Below are positions 1 to 4,783 of a stretch of 6,464 bases of DNA, piece by piece (positions within the stretch are counted from its first letter, which is position 1; every line of letters starts with the position of its first letter). This DNA is from JBLMZW01 sp050259035 (GTDB lineage: Bacteria; Bacillota; Syntrophomonadia; Syntrophomonadales; DTU052): positions 1 through 6,464 of the forward strand of contig JBLMZW010000219.1 in assembly GCA_050259035.1 (NCBI GenBank), read 5' to 3'. Made by a program: the position numbers and the translations under genes. The notes under the pieces were generated by a model that was given only the letters and a program-made list of their open reading frames with translations, ran no database searches and had not been told where the DNA came from.

Positions 1-646
1 GTATCGCCGCTCCCAGGGCAATTCCAACCAGTACATAGGGCCATACCCGGCGCAAGATATCCACAACATATTGCCGGGCATATAACAACCGGTCTCCCCA
101 GTTCTGTTCCGGGACTATCATCTCAATCCCGCCTGAGTCCTGAGCAATCTCGTATACATAGCCTTCAACGTACTTTTCCAGGTTGAGCCGCCCTATAACC
201 AGCCCGGAGACTATAGCGACCAAAAGCCCGGTACAAATGTAAATAAGAGCGATGCCGGGGCCGAACATTCCCCAGAGCAGGATCAACGCCACCTCATTAA
301 CCATTGGCGAAGAAATCAAAAAGGAAAAAGTCACCCCGAGGGGGATTCCCGCTTCGACGAATCCAATAAAGACCGGCACCGCTGAGCAGGAACAAAACGG
401 AGTCACAATTCCCAACAAGGCGGCCACGATGTTGCCAGCGTACTGCCGTTTATAACCTAGAATCTTGCGGGTCCGCTCAGGAGGGAAAAAGCTCCTGATA
501 ATGGCCACCACAAAGATGATTATCGACAGCATTATAAAGATTTTTATGGTGTCGTAGATAAAGAAGTTAACCGCATCCGCTAAATGGCTACCTTTGGCCA
601 GGTTGAGCCAGTGGTACGTAACGAGATCGGCGAACCATTTAATCAT
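1..646 (-). CDS. ArsP-type (DUF318) permease, SaoE-like, C-terminus outside window
   Basis: This is a polytopic inner-membrane permease of the ArsP_1/DUF318 family (PF03773), whose studied members export metal(loids) such as trivalent organoarsenicals. Translation from 646 gives 215 codons and runs off the left edge without a stop; full-length relatives are roughly 300-350 aa. Seen: a first membrane segment near residues 34-50, then the family signature TPFCSCSAVPVFIGF (residues 82-96, with Cys85 and Cys87), followed by the conserved SFLISSPMVNEVAL stretch (108-121). A hydrophilic loop lies at about 155-190, and a further membrane segment begins near 205. The start is set by AGAAGGAA about eight bases upstream of ATG; no other start fits as well. 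It lies 34 bases downstream of the thioredoxin-like selenoprotein gene, as the third gene of one operon. With that partner it resembles the SaoE efflux transporter, but the name is from memory. The family call is firm; the substrate is inferred. Confidence 0.9.
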   Translation of the reverse strand, partial: MIKWFADLVTYHWLNLAKGSHLADAVNFFIYDTIKIFIMLSIIIFVVAIIRSFFPPERTRKILGYKRQYAGNIVAALLGIVTPFCSCSAVPVFIGFVEAGIPLGVTFSFLISSPMVNEVALILLWGMFGPGIALIYICTGLLVAIVSGLVIGRLNLEKYVEGYVYEIAQDSGGIEMIVPEQNWGDRLLYARQYVVDILRRVWPYVLVGIALGAAI

Positions 647-680
647 TTCTTATTCCTTCTTCCGTCAGGCTGGATTTAGA

Positions 681-1025
681 CTACTCATTCATAGTCTCTT
701 TAATAACATCATTAATTTGTTTTAAATCAATTCCTCCGGCGAACCGGGGATGCCCGTTAATCGATACAAACGGGAAATTGTATCCCATTCTAACTGCTTT
801 AGCAACCAGGGGATACTTTTCTAGCCCTGTTTTTTCCGTGTCTATATATGTTACGGTTACGATCTCTCCGTAACTGCCGTTTAGTTCTTCTTGTAATTTA
901 ACAGTCATTTGTTCTACGGTTGGTCCACAACCGCTTTCGGGACCACATCCCGAAGAGCAATTTCAGCCGCCACTTGCCTTAGCTATTCCTCCGAATATTT
1001 CAACTAAAATCTCTTTTTCAGCCAT
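681..1025 (-). CDS. saoT: Thioredoxin-like selenoprotein (SaoT-like), UGA-encoded Sec at residue 21
   Basis: This encodes a 114-aa thioredoxin-fold protein if the in-frame UGA at 965-963 is read as selenocysteine. It starts at ATG 1025-1023, eight bases after GGAAGGAG. Residues 4-13 (KEILVEIFGG) form a plausible first beta strand. Next comes a redox-rich loop, SGGUNCSSGCGPESGCGP (18-35), with Sec21, Cys23, Cys27 and Cys33. An amphipathic helix (36-48) follows, then a strand VTVTYID (56-62) and a probable cis-proline loop FPFVSING (84-91, Pro85). The UGA is not a plain stop: the frame stays open on both sides, the protein character is continuous across it, and a SECIS-like hairpin follows at once. 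The internal ATG at 908 has no ribosome binding site and would drop the first strand and every cysteine. The gene sits 18 bases after a CxxC thioredoxin-like gene and 34 before an ArsP-type permease, which suggests a role as selenol/thiol reductant or metal(loid) carrier for that exporter. Naming it SaoT rests on recall of the SAO family and is tentative. Confidence 0.85.
933..965 (-). promoter_or_regulatory. Bacterial SECIS element with its UGA (Sec) codon
   Basis: Reading the minus strand from the UGA at 965-963: four bases (AATT), then GCT, one bulged C, TTCGGGA, a five-base loop TGTGG (947-943), TCCCGAA, and AGC. This is a 10-bp stem with one bulge and no mismatch. The loop begins 16 bases after the UGA and has G in its second position. 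These match the published bacterial SECIS rules as I know them: a short distance from UGA to the apical loop and a G among the first two loop bases, which SelB recognises. The hairpin lies inside the coding sequence, encoding residues 23-32. Seen directly: the pairing and spacing. Inferred: recoding by SelB. Confidence 0.82.
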
Positions 1026-1033
1026 GATATATG

Positions 1034-1041
1034 CTCCTTCC
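1034..1041 (-). promoter_or_regulatory. Ribosome binding site that fixes the selenoprotein start
   Basis: GGAAGGAG on the minus strand lies eight bases before ATG 1025-1023. It is close to an ideal Shine-Dalgarno site and shows that translation begins upstream of the UGA. No similar site precedes the internal ATG at 908. Confidence 0.85.
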
Positions 1042-1043
1042 GC

Positions 1044-1283
1044 TTACTTTTCTTCTGAAATCAGTTTTTTCAACTCGTCCCGGCCAGGTACCCGGCCGGC
1101 GACCTTGACTTTTCCGTTCACGACCAGGGCCGGGGTGGATATGATTTTATATGACATTATCTTTTTAATATCTTCGACCTTCTCAACATCGGCAGCCAAA
1201 CCCAATTCGGTTACGGCGTTACGAACATCCTTCTCCAACTGTTTGCACTTAGCGCAGCCTGTTCCCAAAACCTTTATTTCCAT
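1044..1283 (-). CDS. Small CxxC thioredoxin-like protein (redox-active disulfide protein 2 type)
   Basis: This 79-aa cytoplasmic protein has the compact thioredoxin/glutaredoxin-like fold known as redox-active disulfide protein 2 (the TIGR00412-type family). Residues 2-6 form the first strand, and GTGCAKC (7-13) holds the CxxC active site (Cys10, Cys13) at the start of helix 1. STPALVVNGK (49-58) is the cis-proline loop (Pro51) and following strand. There is no signal peptide. The start ATG has GAGGGAG just upstream. It is the first gene of the minus-strand operon, directly behind the promoter/operator region. Family members are often found beside ArsP-type permeases, where a role in reducing the transported metal(loid) or the permease cysteines is commonly proposed but not shown here. 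It may be the electron partner of the selenoprotein encoded next. Confidence 0.9.
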   Translation of the reverse strand: MEIKVLGTGCAKCKQLEKDVRNAVTELGLAADVEKVEDIKKIMSYKIISTPALVVNGKVKVAGRVPGRDELKKLISEEK

Positions 1284-1312
1284 GAGGCTCCCTCACTCTC
1301 TTGTTTTTATAT

Positions 1313-1321
1313 ATAATACCA
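1313..1321 (-). promoter_or_regulatory. Extended -10 promoter element of the thioredoxin/selenoprotein/permease operon
   Basis: On the minus strand TGGTATTAT reads as an extended -10 box (TG, one base, TATTAT) about 30 bases before the first start codon. No good -35 hexamer is visible at normal spacing, which is usual for extended -10 promoters. The inverted repeat at 1325-1348 covers the spacer and -35 zone. This is a prediction from motif and position only. Confidence 0.45.
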
Positions 1322-1324
1322 CAC

Positions 1325-1348
1325 TTATATAAGAATATGCTTATATAA
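1325..1348 (-). promoter_or_regulatory. Candidate operator: 9-bp inverted repeat, ArsR/SmtB style
   Basis: TTATATAAG (1325-1333) and CTTATATAA (1340-1348) are exact reverse complements separated by six bases. The first half with its preceding C is also a self-palindrome. AT-rich dyads of this form overlapping the promoter are typical of ArsR/SmtB-family metal(loid) sensors. Its position just upstream of the -10 element would let a bound repressor block RNA polymerase. No arsR-like gene is present in the window, so the regulator must be encoded elsewhere. Confidence 0.5.
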
Positions 1349-1378
1349 AGAAAATATGACATGGGGACGCGAGCACTG

Positions 1379-1441
1379 GTGAGACGTAAAAGGTGAAACG
1401 TGAGACGTAAAAGGTGAAACGTGAGACGTAAGACGTTAAAC
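1379..1441. repeat. 21-bp tandem repeat, three units
   Basis: Units lie at 1379-1399, 1400-1420 and 1421-1441. Each starts GTGAGACGTAA and ends with AAAC or a close variant. The first two units are identical; the third differs in the middle (AGACGTTAAAC in place of AAGGTGAAAC). The repeat leads straight into the hairpin element that follows. It contains no coding frame of note. Confidence 0.85.
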
Positions 1442-1530
1442 GTGAAAGGCAGATGCGAGAGGCTTCCACGTTTAACTTTTAACTTCTAACGTCTAACTCA
1501 GGGAGCCTGGCGAACCCGAAGCAACGCCTC
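1435..1530 (+). repeat. Dispersed intergenic repeat, copy A, with long hairpin
   Basis: GTTAAACGTG (1435-1444) pairs exactly with CACGTTTAAC (1467-1476). The pairing continues inward after one mismatch (AAG with CTT), giving a hairpin with 13 of 14 pairs. Downstream come CTTCTAACG and the block GGAGCCTGGCGAACCC (1502-1517), then GAAGCAACG. The same order of parts recurs upstream of tetR (copy B), and the GGAGCCTGGCGAACCC block recurs inverted near 6430-6447 (copy C). It has the look of a small non-coding dispersed element. Confidence 0.65.
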
Positions 1531-1557
1531 TAAGTCATGTGTAACGTCATCAAATAC

Positions 1558-1586
1558 TTGACGGTCTGAAGCAACTGTAATAGGCT
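1558..1586 (+). promoter_or_regulatory. Weak candidate promoter for the C-GCAxxG-C-C gene
   Basis: TTGACG (1558-1563) is a good -35 hexamer. Seventeen bases later TAGGCT (1581-1586) keeps the key TA and final T of a -10 box but is otherwise poor. This would place the start of transcription near 1593, just before the dyad at 1599-1628. Confidence 0.3.
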
Positions 1587-1598
1587 ATACACGGTATT

Positions 1599-1628
1599 GT
1601 TTCAATGTATAACTATAAGTTATGAAAC
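1599..1628 (+). promoter_or_regulatory. Dyad in the leader of the C-GCAxxG-C-C gene
   Basis: GTTTC (1599-1603) and ATAAC (1609-1613) are mirrored by GTTAT (1619-1623) and GAAAC (1624-1628) around a TATAA centre, with five extra bases on the left side. It could be a regulator binding site or a leader hairpin. It ends 24 bases before the start codon. Confidence 0.4.
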
Positions 1629-1652
1629 CGGGCTGGAAGGAGAGGGAGAATT

Positions 1653-2105
1653 ATGAATATTAACCTAAACAGAATCAAGAAGACTGCTGAAGATTATTAT
1701 CGCAATGGCGACTTTTACTGCTCTGAAGCTATAGTTAAAACAATTAGAGATGAGTTTGAATTAAAGCTGCCGGATGAAATAATAGCTATGGCGTCCGGAT
1801 TTCCGGTGGGGATGGGCGGTTCCGGGTGTACCTGCGGTGCTGTCTCCGGGGGAGTTATGGCCCTGGGTTTGTTTTTCGGACGTACCAAAGCGAAAGATGA
1901 GAAAGTAGATAAGGCAATGGCTCTTTCCAAGGAACTACATGATTTGTTCAAATCAAAGCACAAAGCCTTATGCTGCCGGAAGCTTACCCGAAAAATGACA
2001 TTGGGGTCTCCTGAACACATGGAACAATGCATTGCTTTCACCGGGGAAGTCGCCGAAGAGACGGCCCGGATAATTACCCGCGAACTAAATATAGAGGTCA
2101 GATAA
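1653..2105 (+). CDS. C-GCAxxG-C-C family cysteine-rich protein
   Basis: This 150-aa soluble protein belongs to the C_GCAxxG_C_C family (PF09719/TIGR01909 type), found mainly in anaerobes, probably redox-active or metal-binding; the exact reaction is unknown. Seen: Cys23 in GDFYCSEAI, the central motif GSGCTCGAVSGG (57-67, without the second S) with Cys59 and Cys61, the hydrophobic helix VMALGLFFG (68-76), the pair Cys107-Cys108 in ALCCRKLTR, and Cys126 in EHMEQCIAF. This is the spaced-cysteine pattern that names the family. Length is normal, and no signal peptide or membrane anchor is visible. GGAAGGAGAGGGAG just before ATG 1653 supports the start. It is a single-gene unit, divergent from the selenoprotein operon and closed by the terminator at 2151. 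Some family members carry selenocysteine, but this one has only cysteines in the motif. Its proximity to a selenoprotein and ArsP-type permease is suggestive but not proof of a joint function. Confidence 0.88.
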   Translation: MNINLNRIKKTAEDYYRNGDFYCSEAIVKTIRDEFELKLPDEIIAMASGFPVGMGGSGCTCGAVSGGVMALGLFFGRTKAKDEKVDKAMALSKELHDLFKSKHKALCCRKLTRKMTLGSPEHMEQCIAFTGEVAEETARIITRELNIEVR

Positions 2106-2150
2106 ACCAGGATTAGGTTGGCAGCTTCCTCAAATCATATTCAAGTACAG

Positions 2151-2172
2151 CCAGGCGAGAGCCTGGTTTTTT
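2151..2172 (+). terminator. Rho-independent terminator after the C-GCAxxG-C-C gene
   Basis: CCAGGC, a GAGA tetraloop and GCCTGG form a perfect six-pair GC-rich stem followed by six T (2167-2172). It lies 45 bases after the stop codon, so the gene is transcribed alone and the efflux operon is separate. Confidence 0.92.
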
Positions 2173-2181
2173 GTGTCCCCA

Positions 2182-2290
2182 GGTTAAGGTGAAAGATGAG
2201 ACGTGAGATGCCACGACGTTTAACGTTTTACTTCTAACGTTTAACCCCGGCCGGACTGGAACCTGGCGAACCCGAAGTAACGTCCCCAAG
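2182..2290 (+). repeat. Dispersed intergenic repeat, copy B
   Basis: The parts of copy A recur in the same order: a GGTGAAAGATGAGACGTGAGA-like left segment (2188 on), CCACGACGTTTAACG, CTTCTAACG, then CTGGAACCTGGCGAACCC (2256-2273) and GAAGTAACG. GGTTAA (2182-2187) and TTAACC (2241-2246) bound a weaker inverted repeat. It differs from copy A by several changes and small insertions, so the copies are old or heterogeneous. It lies just upstream of the tetR promoter. Confidence 0.6.
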
Positions 2291-2316
2291 ATATTGTCGC
2301 ATTGTCATAGTTATTG

Positions 2317-2345
2317 TTGTAAAAAGTCAGATAATGTTTTATTAT
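2317..2345 (+). promoter_or_regulatory. Sigma-A type promoter of the tetR/efflux operon
   Basis: TTGTAA (2317-2322) and TATTAT (2340-2345) stand 17 bases apart, the ideal spacing. The palindrome at 2346-2369 starts directly after the -10 box, so it covers the expected transcription start. Confidence 0.65.
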
Positions 2346-2369
2346 AAATAAGTGAGTACTCACTTATTT
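2346..2369 (+). promoter_or_regulatory. Perfect 24-bp palindrome, likely TetR operator
   Basis: The left arm AAATAAGTGAGT and right arm ACTCACTTATTT are exact reverse complements with no spacer. The AGTGAGTACTCACT core is a common operator form for TetR-family regulators. It lies between the -10 box and the tetR start codon, 20 bases before the ATG. A bound TetR dimer there would block initiation, so negative autoregulation of the whole pump operon is expected. Confidence 0.85.
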
Positions 2370-2389
2370 TACGAGAGAAGGTTGACGAG

Positions 2390-3016
2390 ATGAAGAAAAA
2401 GCCGGATAACCGTGAGACTGACATCTTAAAGGCGGCTGCTAAGGTCTTCAGCGAGAAAGGCTACGCCGGGGCTACCACGAAGGAAATAGCCCAGGAGGCC
2501 GAGATATCGGAAGGTACAATTTTCCGATACTTCCCCACCAAAAAATACTTGTTAGAACAAATCCTTCAGCGAATGGCCGATGAGTTCGTTCCTCAATTCA
2601 TTATTGGTTCCCTTGAATCCACGCTCGAAGAAAGCAAAAGTAAATCTCCCGAAGAAATATTTCGTTCTGCTTTCAGAAGCCGGCTGAATCTTGTGAAAGA
2701 CAATTCGAATTTTTTCCGGGTAATCTGGGGAGAACTCTGGTTTCACTCCGACCTTTGGACCTTCTACAAAGAAAAACTAATGAATCCGATTCGAGGCATT
2801 ATTGAACGGTACTTGAGGGAGGGGATTGAAGCCGGGATGTTACGACAGGTGGACGTTCCTGTTGCAACCTGGGTTATCATGGGAATCTTCGCCACCCTGT
2901 TCATTAGACAACAAGAACATCTAGGGGATTCGGATAATGATTTTGATGCACAGATTGATATAGATATAGATAGCATTATTGACATCCTTTTCAACGGTGT
3001 TAGAAAGGAGCAGTAA
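2390..3016 (+). CDS. TetR/AcrR family transcriptional repressor
   Basis: This 208-aa cytoplasmic DNA-binding dimer probably represses its own efflux operon. The N-terminal TetR_N domain (about residues 9-55) shows the classic order: helix DILKAAAKVFSEKGYAGATT, then the helix-turn-helix KEIAQEAEISEGTIFRYF (31-48), then PTKKYLL. The C-terminal half (about 75-200) is an all-helical ligand-binding and dimerisation domain of no recognised subfamily, with an acidic tail rich in D/I (about 180-197). The length is normal for the family. The start is supported by AGAAGG eight bases upstream. It lies 20 bases downstream of the 24-bp palindrome, and its stop is two bases before the next start codon, so it is co-transcribed with the pump genes. 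The inducer is probably a pump substrate; its identity cannot be read from sequence. Confidence 0.93.
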   Translation: MKKKPDNRETDILKAAAKVFSEKGYAGATTKEIAQEAEISEGTIFRYFPTKKYLLEQILQRMADEFVPQFIIGSLESTLEESKSKSPEEIFRSAFRSRLNLVKDNSNFFRVIWGELWFHSDLWTFYKEKLMNPIRGIIERYLREGIEAGMLRQVDVPVATWVIMGIFATLFIRQQEHLGDSDNDFDAQIDIDIDSIIDILFNGVRKEQ

Positions 3017-3018
3017 AT

Positions 3019-4086
3019 ATGAAAAGAGGATGGGTTCGCTCTAATTTCGTTCCCGCTTTGTTGCTTTTAATGATGGGGCTGTCAATTTCCGGCTGCGGCA
3101 TACCGACCCCCAAGACCCCTGCTCCATCCTTTTCAACAATAAAGATTACCCGTGAAACTATAACTAGCGATTCATACATGACCGGAAAAGTAGAGGCGAT
3201 AGAGAGCGCCAATATTATCAGTAAGATTCCCGGCAAAGTGGCCGCTGTCAATTGCGATATGGGAACCACGGTTAGTAAGGGTCAGGTTTTAGTGACTCTT
3301 GATTCCAGTGATTTAGCGGTATCTGTGAAAGCGGCTGAAGTTAATGTGGATAATGCCCGGGTGGTTTTGGACCTGGCCAGTCAGAATTATGAAAGGGGCC
3401 GTGCCTTGTACGATTCGCAGGCCATCAGTGTCGCTGATTACAATAATAATTTCGAAGGCCCGTATTTAAAGGCGAAGACCGGTCTCGATGCGGCGGAAGC
3501 CGTCCTGGAGAAGGCGCAAATTGCCTATAACGACTCATTTATTAAAGCGCCTTTCAGCGGAGTAGTAATTGCTAAAAACGTAAATCCAGGCGAGCTGGCG
3601 ATTACGTCGGTGCCTGTGGTTAGCATGATTAACCTGGATCGAGTCGTGATCAAAGGTACAGTGAACGAAAATCAAATTAATCTGCTGCAAGCAGATCAAA
3701 AAGTGGAGGTTACAGTAGATGCTGCCTCCGATCAAGATCTGATGGGAGTGGTTACTCAAATATCCCCGGCTGCCGAAGCCTCCAGCAAACAGTATCCGGT
3801 TAAGGTTCAGATTAAAAACCCAGATCATCTTTTAAAACCGGGAATGTTCGGTAAAGTCAAGCTTCCCGAGAGTCAGGTGGAGGCATTTACAGTGCCGGAA
3901 GCCGCTATATTGAAAGCCGAAAAAGAACCGGCAGTTTACATAGTAGAGGACGGCAAGGCGGTTAAACGGTTGGTCAAGGTGGGCCCGGTGCAGGGGGGTA
4001 AGGTGCAGGTTCTTTCCGGACTTGTTGAAGGCGATACCGTGATTGTTTCTGACACGGAACTGGTTAAAGACGGGCAAAAGATTTAA
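3019..4086 (+). CDS. RND-type efflux adaptor (HlyD/MFP family) lipoprotein
   Basis: This 355-aa membrane-fusion (adaptor) protein is predicted to be lipid-anchored outside the cytoplasmic membrane. The signal peptide has KRGWVR, a hydrophobic core (10-22) and the lipobox ISGC with Cys26. Domains in order: first half of the barrel-sandwich (lipoyl-like) domain, residues about 56-98 (IISKIPGKVAAV, GTTVSKGQVLVTLDSSDL); a coiled-coil hairpin at about 100-170; the second lipoyl half with SFIKAPFSGVVIAKNVNPGE (173-192); a beta-barrel at about 205-285 ending LLKPGMFGKVKL; and a membrane-proximal domain to the end. This is the layout of the TIGR01730 RND adaptor family at normal length. The ribosome binding site AAAGGAG overlaps the end of tetR. 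It is odd that the operon has no RND pump: the transporter present is an MFS protein with its own EmrA-like adaptor, so the cassette has two adaptors and one pump. Confidence 0.92.
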   Translation: MKRGWVRSNFVPALLLLMMGLSISGCGIPTPKTPAPSFSTIKITRETITSDSYMTGKVEAIESANIISKIPGKVAAVNCDMGTTVSKGQVLVTLDSSDLAVSVKAAEVNVDNARVVLDLASQNYERGRALYDSQAISVADYNNNFEGPYLKAKTGLDAAEAVLEKAQIAYNDSFIKAPFSGVVIAKNVNPGELAITSVPVVSMINLDRVVIKGTVNENQINLLQADQKVEVTVDAASDQDLMGVVTQISPAAEASSKQYPVKVQIKNPDHLLKPGMFGKVKLPESQVEAFTVPEAAILKAEKEPAVYIVEDGKAVKRLVKVGPVQGGKVQVLSGLVEGDTVIVSDTELVKDGQKI

Positions 4087-4116
4087 CACCATATGCAGTA
4101 AGGAGGGACGTAATTA

Positions 4117-4770
4117 ATGAAAACACTAAAAGTAATCGTTGTGGTTATTGTTATGGTATTATCGCTAGCCGCTATAACCGGTTATTACTGGTATCAGGAC
4201 CAATATTACATAGCCACGGAGGACGCCCGAGTAGACAGCGAAATCATAAAAGTCAGCCCGCAAGTAACGGCCAAGATCATCGATTTGCCAGTGGAAGAAG
4301 GACAGTTGTTGCAGGAGAATGACATCATTGGAAGGCAGTCGGATGTAAGCCTTGTTTCCGGCAGTAACCTTGATCTGGCCATAATTAAGGCCCCGATTAC
4401 GGGGACCGTCATCAAGAAATTCGCTCATATAGGGGAAATCGGTACTCCTACCGTACCGGTAGTGTATATGGCGGATCTGAAAGCACTGTATATTACTGCC
4501 AACATTGAGGAAGATGATTTAATCCGGGTCAAGGAAGGACAATACGCGGAGTATACGATTGACAGCTTCCCCGGCGTACAGTTTTCCGGCCGTGTGATAT
4601 CTATTGGCGAAGCTTCTACATCTACGTTTTCTTTGATTCCCCAGCAAAATACCGGTAATTCGTACGTAAAAGTAACTCAGCGGATTCCAATTAAGATCAG
4701 CATTGATGATTATGAAAATGCCAAACTCCTACCCGGGATGAATGCCTACGTCAAACTACATATAAAGTAG
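4117..4770 (+). CDS. Short EmrA/HlyD-like adaptor lacking the coiled-coil hairpin
   Basis: This 217-aa adaptor probably partners the MFS exporter encoded next. An uncleaved N-terminal membrane anchor spans about residues 6-25. The EmrA signature region YIATEDARVDSEIIKVSPQV (31-50) and the first lipoyl half (50-73) follow, with VEEGQLLQENDIIG. After only about a dozen residues the second lipoyl half begins (DLAIIKAPITGTVIKK, 86-101). The beta-barrel (about 105-217) ends LLPGMNAYVKLHIK. Typical EmrA proteins are near 390 aa, with a long alpha-helical hairpin between the two lipoyl halves that reaches an outer-membrane channel. Here that hairpin is replaced by a short loop (about 74-86). The frame is intact and the fold is otherwise complete, so this is a compact form rather than a broken gene. 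The ribosome binding site AAGGAGG lies a few bases before ATG. It follows the first adaptor by 30 bases and precedes the exporter by 13. Confidence 0.88.
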   Translation: MKTLKVIVVVIVMVLSLAAITGYYWYQDQYYIATEDARVDSEIIKVSPQVTAKIIDLPVEEGQLLQENDIIGRQSDVSLVSGSNLDLAIIKAPITGTVIKKFAHIGEIGTPTVPVVYMADLKALYITANIEEDDLIRVKEGQYAEYTIDSFPGVQFSGRVISIGEASTSTFSLIPQQNTGNSYVKVTQRIPIKISIDDYENAKLLPGMNAYVKLHIK

Positions 4771-4783
4771 GGGGGATCTGATT

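Noticed and set aside
252..455. Plus-strand 67-aa ORF
   Set aside because: It lies antisense to the conserved core of the ArsP-type permease, including the PFCSCSAVP region, and is a shadow frame.
681..908. A separate 75-aa gene starting at ATG 908
   Set aside because: There is no ribosome binding site before this ATG, and it would start inside the thioredoxin helix. It is the downstream part of the UGA-containing gene at 681-1025.
963..965. The UGA as a nonsense mutation making a pseudogene
   Set aside because: The SECIS-like hairpin at the right distance, intact frames on both sides, Cys-rich context and good ribosome binding site favour recoding. A pseudogene or sequencing error is still possible but less likely.
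1024..1332. Plus-strand 102-aa ORF
   Set aside because: It is antisense to the CxxC thioredoxin-like gene and its promoter region, has no ribosome binding site and shows no recognisable family.
1379..1441. CRISPR array
   Set aside because: The 21-bp units are directly joined with no spacers, and no cas genes are present.
1502..1530. A riboswitch in the GGAGCCTGGCGAACCCGAAG block
   Set aside because: Copy C lies downstream of a gene in inverse orientation and not in a leader, and I recognise no known aptamer consensus. A dispersed repeat explains it better.
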